From NCBI GenBank assembly GCA_963678705.1, contig OY783204.1:5212334-5276333 (forward strand): a stretch of 64,000 bases of DNA. Reading direction: 5' to 3'. The notes beneath the pieces are model-generated. The model had not been told where the DNA came from. It searched no databases and worked only from the letters and a program-made list of their open reading frames with translations. Of this stretch, positions 1-9,940 are shown piece after piece. The first letter of the stretch is position 1. Each line of letters opens with the position of its first letter. The DNA is from Panorpa germanica. Taxonomy: Eukaryota > Arthropoda > Insecta > Mecoptera > Panorpidae. The translations under genes were made by a program, and so were the position numbers.

Positions 1-300
1 TTTCTACTACATAGTTCAGTGCGGATTTGTTGTCTAACGTTCCTCTCCCCTTTCTGAACCCTGATTGCGTTTCGGGTATTATTCCTTTTAGTTTTATCTC
101 TTTTTGCAACCTTTCTCGCACTATTCCTGCATAGATCTTATACGCTGTATTCAATAGGGTAATTCCCCTATAGTTCTTGGCTTCGTGTCTGTTTGTTTTT
201 TTGTATATTGGACTTAGTATCCCTTCTCTCCAGCTACCTGGCAAATCTCCTCCTTTCCATATCTTTAATGCTATGTTAAAATTTGCTGGTTGTAAGCTAA
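1..300 (-). pseudogene. Non-LTR retrotransposon RT fragment, cut by the window edge
   Basis: Read on the minus strand this is an uninterrupted piece of a LINE reverse transcriptase, covering the fingers blocks. Recognisable motifs are LPGSWREGILSPIYKK, NYRGITLLNTAYKIYA and SGFRKGRGTLDN, which are the conserved blocks before the catalytic palm. The C-terminal side, including the catalytic F/YxDD, lies before base 1. The upstream side ends abruptly near base 300 in AT-rich sequence, so this is a 5'-truncated or broken copy. The motif pattern is that of the R1/I/Jockey group; I cannot assign the clade more exactly. The LINE tail at about 42.7 kb could be from a related family, but that is only an inference. 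Confidence 0.85.
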
Positions 301-596
301 AGAGGCGAATCGGATTAATTTTTTTAATAAAATGAAAATCATACTAAAGTGTAATATCTGTAACATTTATTGACAAAATTGTAATTAGTAACAATTCAGC
401 TACGCAATTATTATTCCAAAACTTAAATTGTTCACAAATTCTCCAAAACGCTAGCAAAAACTTAAAAGGCAGAAATATTCGATTCGCCCAATTCACGGCG
501 CGAATGGGATCGTACCTAACTGTTAAGTATCAAATCCGAAATACCGAAGAAAAAAAAAATAAATAAAATAAAAATTATAAATAAAAACTCACATAT
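301..596. other. AT-rich spacer, nothing recognised
   Basis: No coding frame or repeat structure was recognised. There is an A-rich stretch at about 548-590. Confidence 0.5.
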
Positions 597-1255
597 TTAC
601 TGTTGAAATACAACAAATTTTCGTATTAGTATTAAAAAAGATTTGAATCTATTTTGTCTGGTTGTGGTGTCTGCCAGCTCGCTGCTTGTTTTATGTGTTT
701 GGCTGTGATTAAAACAATTGTCCATGACAGCAAACTCAAAAAGTCTCTGTCCGTTTTCGATGATGCTACTGTGTAGACTATTAGGACCAGCATGCGACCT
801 AATAAGTCGTTCTTTTCCGATTTTGGCGTTAAAGTCTCCAATGACCATCTTTATATCTTGTGCAGGACATGAGTTATAGCACTTTGTGAGTAAGTCATAG
901 AATAAATCCTTTTATCTGTCGTCTTTTTCGTCAGTCGGTGCATGGGCACAGATCAAGGTGGTGTTGTGATGCTTTCCTCTCAGTCGAATTTTACAAAGTC
1001 TCATACTAATAGCCTGAAAGTCAATGACTGTGTTTCTCAGTCTTTTACTTACAATGAAGCCCACACCCAGATGGTGAGCTTTTTCTTGGCAACTGTAGTA
1101 CAATCTACAGTCCTTTTTATCTAAAATTCCGGTTCCCAACCATCGAATTTCCTGAATTGCTAACACATCGATATTATAGTCTACAAATACATCCATTAAG
1201 TTTTTCAAAGCACCACCTTTATACAGGGTACGAATGTTCCAATATTCAAGTTCTT
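597..1255 (-). pseudogene. LINE AP-endonuclease domain fragment (RTE/CFDP2-like)
   Basis: The minus strand encodes the N-terminal half of an exonuclease-endonuclease-phosphatase domain of the kind that nicks target DNA for LINEs. It starts near 1245 with WNIRTLYKGGALKNLMD and continues with IDVLAIQEIRWLG (catalytic Glu) and GVGFIVSKRLR. After an in-frame TAA at about 912 the same frame resumes with VIGDFNAKIG (catalytic Asp-Asn). The reading frame shifts again near 650 and the domain is lost before its C-terminal SDH motif. The style is that of RTE-type elements often annotated as craniofacial development protein 2-like. The 200 bases above 1255 (to about 1460) look like the 5' part of the same element but have no clear frame. 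It is a dead copy. Confidence 0.8.
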
Positions 1256-1424
1256 TTTCACGCCGAGTCGTCTGGGTAGGTTAGAGCCGGTTTTATCATT
1301 CTGTTGAGGTTTCGTAACAATAGTTTTTTTTACGGGATAGGGCGGTTAACCCTACGCCCAACCCTATTTTAGTCGCCTCTTACGACATGTATTGGGCTAC
1401 ATTAGGACTATTCTTACTCCTTGG

Positions 1425-2292
1425 TTACCACTTGGTCACCATTGGGGCACCCCGGTCACCACGCAGGGTAAAAATAACTCTAACGTATGGAATTTCATTA
1501 TTCGTAAAAAGTGCTACACTTTCTGCATTAGATAGCATGGTCTGCACATATAATAATTCTAATGGTTGTTTATTTCCATTATCCTTTCGTATCGCATCTA
1601 TTTGTCTCCAACATTCAACGGCCTTTAAATATTTCTTTAACACTTGATATAGGATCATGCCACTTTCCCAGTCTTTCTCCAAACAATACTTATGTTTTTT
1701 CCTAAAAGTTTCGAGGCGTGGCTAATTAGCATTTTATATTTTCTCAGCTATGGTCACCGTATAAAAATTTCCACTGATATAGGACTACAGATATTAATGG
1801 TTTTACGTTGCGAAGGATATGTTTCGCACATTAATTTATCTATTTCGTTGTCATTCGCTTTAGGTTGTCTAGGTGTCTAACTTCTCTTCCCTCTAAGAGT
1901 TTCATCATCTGGAACTAATGGCTGATATTCTACACATCCATACCCATTATGTTTAGGGCCAGAGCTTAAATGTGTTGTGGGATCATTGTCGCTGTTATCA
2001 ACAACACTTTCGCTCTGGCTCCTTTTATATCTTTTATCTTTTCTATAATATAAGGCGTTGTATATCTGCTCTAAAAGAGATTCATTACCTGATCCATATA
2101 TTTGACTGCCTACGCTATCACCAAATGTTTTGGAAATTTGTTATACATTTCCTGCGCTATTCTCCTAGCAGACAGTTGACTTGCATCACGTAATGCATTA
2201 ACCAAATACTTGGCTATACTACTTATAATTAAGCGTCTCTCTTCCGGACTAGCTTTTTGAGAATTTGTTTTAAATACCATACTTTTTAATTT
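1425..2292 (-). pseudogene. Decayed coding region, not recognised
   Basis: The minus strand starts with an ATG at about 2280 (MVFKTNSQKASPEERRLI) and reads on through a single frameshift near 2125 into KTFGDSVGSQIYGSGNESL and CVEYQPLVPDDETLRGKR. After a stop near 1885 there are further fragments, ending in an open stretch at 1682-1425 (MEKDWESGMILYQVLKKY). Several frameshifts and stops separate the pieces. The arrangement resembles the repetitive proteins annotated as SAMD3-like in arthropods and fish, but I hold this only loosely. No catalytic motif is visible. It lies directly downstream, on the minus strand, of the copia insertion, which separates it from the gypsy remnant at 6.9 kb. It may be a TE-borne or a duplicated host sequence. 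Confidence 0.35.
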
Positions 2293-2391
2293 ATTACATT
2301 TTAATATTTTTGTCCAATTGCTATTAATGGTAATAGTTAGGGAATTTTGAAAAAAGATTTCAAGATTTTTCGAGGTTGATTGTTATATTAG

Positions 2392-2396
2392 AAACC
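2392..2396. repeat. Target site duplication of the copia element (left copy)
   Basis: AAACC here and at 6860-6864 flank the copia LTRs exactly. Five base pairs is the expected size for Ty1/copia integration. Confidence 0.85.
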
Positions 2397-2570
2397 TATT
2401 ATATTTAGCAGAAATTAACTATTATTTTATATTAATCAGGTATATTTTATTAACCAAAAGTACACTTGCATTGTGATATCACAGAGTACAGAATTACAGA
2501 ATTACAGACAGTAAAAAAGAAGAAAAGTAGAAGTGTCAATTACTGGAGGGCGCTAAATTTAAATCCAACA
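2397..2570 (-). repeat. Copia 3' LTR
   Basis: 174 bp. On the minus strand it begins TGTTGGATTTAAATTTAGCG directly after the purine tract and ends next to the AAACC duplication. It carries an internal 8-bp duplication absent from the other LTR. Confidence 0.92.
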
Positions 2571-2582
2571 CTCCCTCTAAAT
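2571..2582 (-). other. Copia polypurine tract
   Basis: On the minus strand the sequence TTAGAGGGAG immediately precedes the 3' LTR, the position of the plus-strand primer. Confidence 0.75.
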
Positions 2583-2670
2583 TTAGACATTCTAACAATA
2601 AATCATAATTAATTGAGTATCAAAAACATGAAAATATTAATCAAGTTATACTACAAGATATTCTGACATA

Positions 2671-4460
2671 TCACTTAGGAACAGAGTTGTAGTTAAACAT
2701 ACCAAGTTTAGATCTTAAGAATTGGAATTTATCTTTTGACAATGCTTTAGTTAATATATCTGCATATTGATCAGCAGTGCTTACAGATTTAAGATCTATA
2801 ATTTTTTTTGAAAATATTTTTCTTTTATGAAGTGATACTTTATATCAATATGTTTACATCTTTTATGAAAATTTATATTCTTGATTACACTGATGGCACT
2901 TTGATTGTCCAAATGTAAACACATAGTGTCTTCTTTATATTTACCAATATTACTTAACACTTGCTTTATCCACATAGCCTCTTTTGTTGCAGCACAAGCT
3001 GCCATAAATTCAGCTTCAGTTGTTGACAGAGCAACCGTCTGTTGGCGTTGGCTGGACCATGTCACAGCAGCAGCATTCTTTATGAAGACGTAGCCAGTAA
3101 CTGAGCGTCTTGTATCAATATCATTTGCATAATCAGCATCGCTATAACCAGTAACAGCTGGTGGCTCTGATGTTGATGAGTAGTACAGGCCATAATCTCT
3201 AGTATCCTTCAGATACTTGAAGATCTTCATGACAGCGTTCCAGTGTGATTTCTTATAGCAACTTAAAAATCGACTCACCAGGCTCACGGCAAACATAATT
3301 TCTGGTCGACTAACTGTAGCCAGATGCATAAGAGAACCCACAGCTTCGCTGTATGGATAGTTTTTCTCTGGTTCTCCATCTCCCTTTTGTAGCTTGACAT
3401 GGGGGTCCACTGGAACAGTGTTCGGGTTAGCATCAATCATGTTAAACTTCTCTAACAGTTGATCAACATACTTGGTCTGATGTATAAAAATACCGTTGCT
3501 AAGTATCTCAATTTGCATGCCCACAAAATTACTTGGTGTGTTCAATATTTTTACTTCCAGTACGGATTGTAGTTCTTTAGTTATTTCTTTCAGAGTGGAT
3601 TCAATTATAGAAAATAGTAGGCCATCATCCACATACAGGCAAAGATAACATTTCTCATTATTGACATGACCAACATTCACACATTGATCAGCTTTGCTGT
3701 TGATGAAGCCAAATTTCTTTAATATTGAGTCAAATTTCTTATTCCAGCTTCTGGGGGCTTGCTTTAAACCATACAGCGACTTGTTGAGCTTGCATACCAT
3801 GTTGTTTTCACAGGATAGACCTTCAGGCGGAGACAAAAATATGGTCTCTTCAAGTTCACCATATAGAAATGCAGTTGTTACATCAAGTTGTAAGATTTTA
3901 AGTTTATTTTGGACAGCCATGGAAAGCAATAAACTTATTGAATCATACCTTACAGTCGGAGCGAAGGTTTCTGTGTAGTCAATACCTGCGGTTTGTGCAA
4001 ATCCCTTAGCACAAAGTCTCGATTTGAACCGTGGACCCGTTGACTCTTCCTTTATTCGGAACACCCATTTACTGCCGATCACTTTGGCATTTGGAGGTTT
4101 TTCTATCAATGTCCAGGTTTCATTTTTCTTATGAGCATCAAGTTCTTCATTGATTGACTTTATCCATTCATTTTTATTTGTTGAATGTACTGCTTCTTCA
4201 TATGTTACAGGAACACAGGATGAGAATAAACACAAATGAGTATGTTCTTCAGTACATGGTGAGTTGAAATTCTTATTTTTTGTTTTATTTCTTGGTCTCA
4301 ATGTCACATTACTGACAGGAGGAGAATCAATACTGGTGTCAGGTAAATATTCACTGTCGGACGTTGACCTGTTTCCTTTCACTGTCTCATATGAACTTTC
4401 TGAATTTGTGTCATTGTCAATCAAGCTGTCCTCTTCCGTTTTTGCTTTCTCTCTTAACAT
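2671..4460 (-). CDS. Copia pol, C-terminal part: reverse transcriptase and RNase H
   Basis: This frame encodes the RVT_2 reverse transcriptase and RNase H that copy the element's RNA into DNA inside the virus-like particle. In order: an acidic linker, the RT start NEWIKSINEELDAHKKNETW, KWVFRIKEE, DVTTAFLYGELEE (first catalytic Asp), LYVDDGLLFS (catalytic YVDD), then RNase H with GYSDADYANDIDTRRSVTGY and LSTTEAEFMAACAATKEAMW. The main open stretch is 554 codons down to 2796. There a frameshift in a T-rich run hides the last part, which resumes as STADQYADILTKALSKDKF and ends with TGA at 2671. Upstream, the join to gag-protease-integrase needs another frameshift near 4440. All catalytic residues I looked for are present, so damage is limited to frame breaks. 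Confidence 0.93.
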
Positions 4461-6306
4461 CTTCCTTTTTTGTATTTATTTTGTCATTTTCAGTGTCTGT
4501 CTCAGACAATTCTACTGAAATAAAGTCTCTCTTCACTGAGGATTCAAGAAATGTAGCATCTCTGCTCTTTATTACCTTTCTAGAATTTGGTAATGTGAAT
4601 CTGTATCCTTTTGTATGGTCGCAGTATCCGATAAAAATCATTCTGTGAGCCTTTAGGTCCCATTTTCTGCGTTTTTCTTTAGGCAGATGAACCATTGCCT
4701 CGCAGCCAAATGTACGCACATGATTAACATTTGGTTTGCGTCCAGACCACATTTCCATAGGAGTCTTGAAAGCCAAGGATCTGGTTGGGGAACGATTGAT
4801 GATGTAAGCAGCAGTGTGTATTGCATCTGCCCAATACAACTTCGGCAGACCAGCGTTGAGTAGCATGCACTTCGCTTTTTCAACCAGTGTCCGATTCATG
4901 CGTTCCGCAGTCCCATTCTGTTCAGGCGTGTATGGTGTGGTGGTTTGATGGATGATTCCGGCACCTTTCAGGTAATCAGAGAAGGCTTTGTTATCGTATT
5001 CAAGTCCGTTGTCTGTACGAAGAACCTTTATACGAGCATCCAATTGATTTTCAACTTCTTGCTTGAATTCTTTGAATTTACTGAGCACTTCAGACTGGTT
5101 GTGAAGAAAGTATACTGAAATCTTCTTAGAATATTCATCAAGGAAGGTTAAAAAATATCTGCTCCCACCGAGAGACTGGGTTTCCATTGGCCCACATACG
5201 TCAGAATGAACCAGTTCTAGGGGTTTGGTGACTCTTAATCCATCACTTTTAAAAGGTAACCGTGTCTGCTTTCCTTCTTTACAGGTTATGCATTTCAGAT
5301 TTTCTGTTTTTCTTGAGAAAGTTAAATGCTCTGTGTTATCAGACATTTTTTTCAAAGTTTGGAAATTAAGATGTCCCATCCTCTGGTGCCAGCAAAAGGC
5401 ATCTTGTTCATGTTCAACACTGGACATGTGCGCAAGGCTTTTAGGCATGTTCAGCCGGTACATGTTATTTACAATGCTCGCAGTTGCTATTATTTGATTC
5501 TTGCTGTTCATGATCACACAGCCTGAGGTATCAAATTTCACTTGGCCTCCATTTGTAATAATTTGGCTTACAGATATCAGATTAGTTGCCAATTCAGGAA
5601 CATATAAGACATTTGTGAACAGAATCTTATTGTCTTGCCCGTTTTGGTCATAAATATTTAAGCTCACATCTCCTGAGCTTTGCACAGATAACACTTTGTT
5701 ATCAGCAACTCGAATGTTCTTTGTTATAGGGGTAGTTTCCTTTACAATTATATTCTTGGTCTTAGTCATATGTGCCGAAGCACCGGAGTCTATGTACCAA
5801 GCATCATCATAGTGGGATGATGCAACAAACACAGCGGCATAAGAAGAGCTAGGTTTCTGTGTCTTGTTCTTGGGTTTGTGTTTGTTGCATTCAGAGCGTT
5901 TATGTCCATATTGATTGCAGGAATAACATCTCGGACCCTTGGAGAACTTCTTGTTTACAGAGTTGTTATGAAACTTCTTGTTGACAGCAAAAGCCGTTGT
6001 GTTGTTGTCTGAATTTCTAACATCTTGCAATAGTTTTGCTTTAACACTGTCTGCAGTTATTTTTGTGCCAGAGCTTTCGATCGCAATAATCATTGGTTGA
6101 TATGATTCGGGCAGACCGGAGAGCAGCAACGTCCCGAGCCACTCGTTGTCCACTTTAAAGCCAATGTTGCGCAGCTTGTGAGCTGTTGTCATAATTTTGC
6201 TCACATACTCTTCTATATTTTGACATTCACTGAGCGATGTGTTACATAAATCACGCAGCAGACCAACTCGGCGTGTAAGTCCGGAGTCGTCGAACGCTGC
6301 GGTCAA
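4417..6306 (-). CDS. Copia gag (part), protease and integrase
   Basis: This 629-codon frame covers the Gag UBN2 region (about residues 1-90), a CCHC zinc knuckle CYSCNQYGHKRSEC (about 128-141), the aspartic protease with active site WYIDSGASAHMT (about 170), the pre-integrase HHCC segment CWHQRMGHLNFQTLKKM and CITCKEGKQTRLPF, and the DDE integrase core. In the core LVHSDVCGP gives the first Asp, RTDNGLEYDN the second, and PYTPEQNGTAERMNRTLVEK the catalytic Glu. It ends in the acidic C-terminal linker at 4417. The true start is in the other frame upstream (6303-6554); a one-base loss near 6355 separates them. The overlap with the RT frame at 4417-4460 marks another break. Confidence 0.93.
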   Translation of the reverse strand: MTAAFDDSGLTRRVGLLRDLCNTSLSECQNIEEYVSKIMTTAHKLRNIGFKVDNEWLGTLLLSGLPESYQPMIIAIESSGTKITADSVKAKLLQDVRNSDNNTTAFAVNKKFHNNSVNKKFSKGPRCYSCNQYGHKRSECNKHKPKNKTQKPSSSYAAVFVASSHYDDAWYIDSGASAHMTKTKNIIVKETTPITKNIRVADNKVLSVQSSGDVSLNIYDQNGQDNKILFTNVLYVPELATNLISVSQIITNGGQVKFDTSGCVIMNSKNQIIATASIVNNMYRLNMPKSLAHMSSVEHEQDAFCWHQRMGHLNFQTLKKMSDNTEHLTFSRKTENLKCITCKEGKQTRLPFKSDGLRVTKPLELVHSDVCGPMETQSLGGSRYFLTFLDEYSKKISVYFLHNQSEVLSKFKEFKQEVENQLDARIKVLRTDNGLEYDNKAFSDYLKGAGIIHQTTTPYTPEQNGTAERMNRTLVEKAKCMLLNAGLPKLYWADAIHTAAYIINRSPTRSLAFKTPMEMWSGRKPNVNHVRTFGCEAMVHLPKEKRRKWDLKAHRMIFIGYCDHTKGYRFTLPNSRKVIKSRDATFLESSVKRDFISVELSETDTENDKINTKKEDVKRESKNGRGQLD

Positions 6307-6554
6307 TTTGTCCCAAACTCCTTTGGCCGTATTTTCCTCTTGGATATGAACGTAATTGTCGGATCAACCAGAAGAATTATCTTTGTTTTTGCTTTTGTAT
6401 CACGTTTTGAATCTTCAGGTGACGTCGGGTTAACCTCAATGCAATCCCATAGTTCTTCGTGTTGTAGGTATGTTTTCACTGCGAATTGCCAAGTCGAATA
6501 GTTTTCACGGCCAGTTAACTTCTCGATAAATGCCAGTGAATTGTTCGATGTCAT
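6303..6554 (-). CDS. Copia gag, N-terminal piece
   Basis: The element's start codon is at 6554, 140 bases inside the 5' LTR. The frame begins with FIEKLTGRENYSTWQFAVKT, the conserved opening of copia Gag (DUF4219/UBN2 type), and AKTKIILLVDPT, then runs out of frame at about 6355. The protein continues in the next frame below. Gag forms the virus-like particle. One base is missing relative to a continuous frame, which may be a real mutation or a consensus error. Confidence 0.88.
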   Translation of the reverse strand: MTSNNSLAFIEKLTGRENYSTWQFAVKTYLQHEELWDCIEVNPTSPEDSKRDTKAKTKIILLVDPTITFISKRKIRPKEFGTN

Positions 6555-6674
6555 TTTTATTCGTTGAGAACACTTTTAAACACAAAGAAGTTTTTTTTTT
6601 TAAAGGTTATGTTCACCACTAAAAGTCTTTATTCACTGTTTACTTTTCGAAATCACTCACTAAACATCTCTGGG

Positions 6675-6693
6675 CTTAACTGGGCCCATAACC
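6675..6693 (-). other. Copia primer binding site (half-tRNA type)
   Basis: Immediately after the 5' LTR, the minus strand reads GGTTATGGGCCCAGTTAAG, the internal tRNA-iMet type primer site known from insect copia. It fixes the LTR edge at 6694. Confidence 0.88.
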
Positions 6694-6859
6694 AATGATA
6701 TTTAGCAGAAATAAACTATTATTTTATATTATTCAGGTATATTTTATTAACCAAAAGTATACTTGCATTGTGATATCACAGAGTACAGAATTACAGACAG
6801 TAAAAAAGAAGAAAAGTAGAAGTGTCAATTACTAGAGGGCGCTAAATTTAAATCCAACA
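6694..6859 (-). repeat. Copia 5' LTR
   Basis: 166 bp. It matches the 3' LTR except for about six substitutions and the missing 8-bp duplication. It would hold the promoter, but no core motif could be singled out. Confidence 0.92.
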
Positions 6860-6864
6860 AAACC
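6860..6864. repeat. Target site duplication of the copia element (right copy)
   Basis: AAACC, identical to 2392-2396. Confidence 0.85.
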
Positions 6865-6867
6865 TTT

Positions 6868-7190
6868 GTAAAATAGTTAAGTATTTCTGTTAATGATTGA
6901 AGATCGTTGCTATCAGCTATGCCATCTTTCGTCGTGAAGTTCAAAGCAGTTTCAATGAGACCATTCATCTATCACACGACGACTGTAGGCGGATACTTCC
7001 GACATTTGAGTTCTAATTCCTCTCTTTTCAAGTCAAATACAGTCCTATCATCTCTGCCAAGCACCACTATGTCATCCAAATATATGAGGCATATTATCGT
7101 ATGTAGTATCTTAACACACCATTAGTATCTTAATTGTTCAAATATTGCTGGGGCATTATGTAGACCAAGACTGCCATAGACCCGAAATCG
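6868..7190 (-). pseudogene. Ty3/gypsy reverse transcriptase remnant
   Basis: On the minus strand the fragment reads GLHNAPAIFEQL, then CLIYLDDIVVLGRD, the palm block with catalytic YLDD of gypsy-type RT, then ELELKCRKYPPTVVV. In-frame stops after FEQLRY and after PPTVVV show decay. Nothing recognisable of gag, integrase or LTR belongs to it. Its downstream side is where the copia element is inserted. Confidence 0.75.
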
Positions 7191-7396
7191 GGAGTAAAAA
7201 TAAAATTTATAACAACAACGAATTAAAATAAGTGTGAGAACAAGTTTACTTAAGAAAAAGAATGGTTGTTTATTTATTTTTTTATATTAATATAATATAT
7301 TATAAATATTTTTCTTCTACAATATACAAATACACTTCTTTAAACAAATATATATTATACCTGCTAAACAGAGTTACGAGTGTCAAAGATTTATCT
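7191..7396. other. AT-rich spacer before the BEL element
   Basis: No feature recognised; very AT-rich around 7270-7370. Confidence 0.5.
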
Positions 7397-7401
7397 AACA
7401 T
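7397..7401. repeat. Target site duplication of the BEL/Pao element (left)
   Basis: AACAT here and at 12832-12836 flank the element exactly. Confidence 0.82.
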
Positions 7402-8162
7402 TGGTTAGAAACGAAATAGTTTCTAAATGTATAATCTTAATTTACTATTGTTAGTTTTAAGATGAAGTATTGACATTTTAAATGTTATTGTTATTTTTAA
7501 GATTTCATGAATATTGTTAGTCATAAGATACCAATACATACAAATAATGTCACGCCACACAAGGCGCCAAGGGCTGCTAGTCCGAGGTCACGCTAAGACG
7601 TGTCAGAACACGTCTGTACTGTGCTATCCCCACTCCAAGGGTTTAGCTAAAAACGCATATAATAGGGATATAGAATTCGTACATCCTAGGAAACACACGT
7701 GTTTTATAATATAAACCCAATTATATTATATTTAATTCAGAAAATACAAACGCTGATATAAAATTCGTGTTTCAACTAGAATATACGCTCTTTTGTGATC
7801 ATTACTTGAATGATGTATTATAAACTCAATTATAATATTTTAAATTAGAAAAACACATTAGAGAAAGACATATATAGGCTAACGCTCATGTTTAGCCCTG
7901 CGGTGTGTAATTCAAGAAGTTGGTTTATTTAATAAGTGAAATCAACAAGTGTTATCATTTGCAAAGTTACTAGTCTCTCTAGAAGAACTCCAAGCATATA
8001 GAAAACTCTGTATGCACCTTTATGTGTAGTGAATATCTGTTTACTAGGAACCAGTCCGAACTAAACACTTTAAGCACAAAGAGTCTGACCTTACAACTCA
8101 GACTAGATATAGCTACACACCATTTTGATCCTTCGAAACGGATACTACATCGGTTCACACCA
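7402..8162 (+). repeat. BEL/Pao 5' LTR
   Basis: 761 bp, starting TGGTTAGAAACGAAATAG and ending CGGTTCACACCA. It contains a 66-codon open frame also present in the 3' LTR, which is taken as chance. Confidence 0.9.
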
Positions 8163-8822
8163 TTAGGTCCTTCAAGCCTGAGCCTACAACGGTTCTACCC
8201 GATTGGTTCGATTCCTGTACCAGAGACCACAAGCTGATCCCAAGCGTCAGATGTGTTCGAGATTATTGAGATCGTGCGATTCCACTGTTCTACAAGCTTC
8301 TACTGAGAGCTGTCGCGGAGTTCATCAAAATATCAGGCTAGTGACTATTCCTATTATTATTTTCCGAATTACATGCATGTATATGTCTTTGTTTATCTCA
8401 TTGAGACAGGCTATTAAAAATTGTTAATTGTCTGATTTGCAGAACGCACTAGTTGTGCGTAATATTGTTATTTAATAGTTTCGTTGATTCGTATTATTAA
8501 ATTGTTTAAAATATTTAATTCTGTTGTTGATTAAAAGTTATTATTGTTTTTTCATTGGTTTGATAAACGGGTTTACAATAAGCTTAAAATATTATATTTG
8601 TTTAAGCGAACACGTTAATATACATATATTCTGAGAAATATTGCGTCTCTGTTTTGCATCATAGGCTTATCTTACTTGCATACGCTTGTTAGGGGTTCGT
8701 CACTACACCACTTGAGAGTCCACTTCAGAAGAGTCAAGTTAGAATAAATATTCACTTTTAAATATTAAAATATCAAAACTTGAAATAATTTAATATTAAA
8801 ACTTTGTAATATTTAATTAATA
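8163..8822 (+). other. BEL/Pao leader with primer-binding-site region
   Basis: Untranslated leader between the LTR and gag. It opens with TTAGGTCCTTCAAGCCTGAG, of the GGTCCTTCGAGCC kind seen at this position in insect BEL elements. A very similar stretch sits just inside the LTR end (about 8122-8160), so the motif is in tandem across the LTR edge. The rest is AT-rich without a credible gene. Confidence 0.6.
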
Positions 8823-9940
8823 ATGGCGACTGCAATGAAAAAACTAAAAATTAAATTTGAAAATGTTATCGGTAAATTTGATTTACATTATGAAGAATGT
8901 AAAAACTTAAACCCGAATGACAAAAGTTCTTATTGTTTGCATACAATAAAAATTAGAAAAGAGGCAATCACGCCATTGATAGAATCCATCGAGGATTTAG
9001 CTATTGATATACAATCATCGCTACCAGAGGATGGCGATGAATATAAAACGATTAAAATTAAGCTTAGTGATTTTCAAAAAAGACATATTGAATTGTTATC
9101 TTTGTTTGATAAATTAATAATTGCACATGAACCACCGGTAAATCTGAAATTTGATATTTCTCCTCCACGATCAGTATACTCAAGTAACTCTAATTGCAAC
9201 CATTATAATAAATATAGATTACCGGAAATTCATTTAAAATCGTTCGATGGCTCAGTTGATAACTGGGCCGAATTTAGAGATTCTTTTATTTCGATGATAC
9301 ATGAGAATCCTGAAATAGATGACGCGCATAAATTTAGATATTTGAAATCCGCGCTACAATCTCACGCACAAAAGGTTATTTACGGACTTGAAACAAGTGC
9401 CGTCAATTATCAAATTGCATGGAGCCTCTTAGAGGATCGATATGAAAATAAGCAATTGATGATCACACATCATTTAAAACGCTTAACTGAGACATCCCTT
9501 GTTAAGGGAGAAACCGCTAATGGCTTACGCAATTATATCGATGATATAACAAAACATGTTCGCGCATTAAAACGATTAGTAAAGGAGGAACAATTGTACG
9601 ACACGTTAATTGTTTTCCTAACTGTTAATAGGCTGGATATTGACAGCCAACGACAATTCCATAAATTTGCAGCAGGTGCATCAGAACCTGTTATATTTAA
9701 AGATTTAATGAGTTCTATTGTTAGACAAGAGCTCTATTGTTAGACAATTTAAATACAAAATCCAGACAACCTGTAAAGGTGCAGGCTAAACAAAGTTTAA
9801 TCGCTACAAAGGACAACGCGTGTTCCATATGTAAGCGGGAAGGGCATTTTGCTTTTAAATGTCAAGATATAATAAAACTCTCTGTGCCAGAGAGAAAGAA
9901 ATTGGTTGCATCAAAAAGATTATGTTTTAATTGCTTGCGT
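8823..9940 (+). pseudogene. BEL/Pao gag with frame breaks
   Basis: Starts with ATG at 8823 (MATAMKKLKIKFENVIGKF). Residues about 130-290 form the DUF1759-type Gag domain, with LPEIHLKSFDGSVDNWAEF, FRYLKSALQSHAQKVI and SLLEDRYENKQLMITHHL. At about 9735 five extra bases put the frame into a stop (RQELYC). Gag resumes in another frame (LDNLNTKSRQPVKVQAKQS) with zinc-knuckle-like cysteines CSICKREGHFAFKC and then CFNCLR, followed by a second frame break near 9945 into the pol frame. Gag would package the element RNA. The downstream frame carries a further cysteine pair, CFKCKERHNTILH, so the knuckle array is split over two frames. Confidence 0.88.

Larger units (their letters stand above)
2397..6859 (-). 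mobile_element. Complete Ty1/copia LTR retrotransposon
   Basis: This is a full-length element of 4463 bp on the minus strand, with LTRs of 166 bp (5', right) and 174 bp (3', left), matching 5-bp target duplications, a primer site and a polypurine tract. The coding order is gag, protease, integrase, RT, RNase H, as in copia. The LTRs differ by about six substitutions and one 8-bp tandem duplication (gaattaca, present in the left LTR), so the insertion is not recent. The gag-pol frame is broken at about 6355 (one base missing), at about 4440, and at the T run near 2800, so this copy should not be autonomous. It separates a gypsy RT remnant (6.9-7.2 kb) from an unrecognised coding remnant (1.4-2.3 kb). 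Confidence 0.95.

Noticed and set aside
7514-7714. 66-codon frame, also at 12173-12373
   Set aside because: It lies in both BEL LTRs and has no recognisable motif; chance frame.
8022-8427. Two open frames in the BEL leader
   Set aside because: They cover the LTR end and the primer-site region; no conserved protein there in BEL elements.
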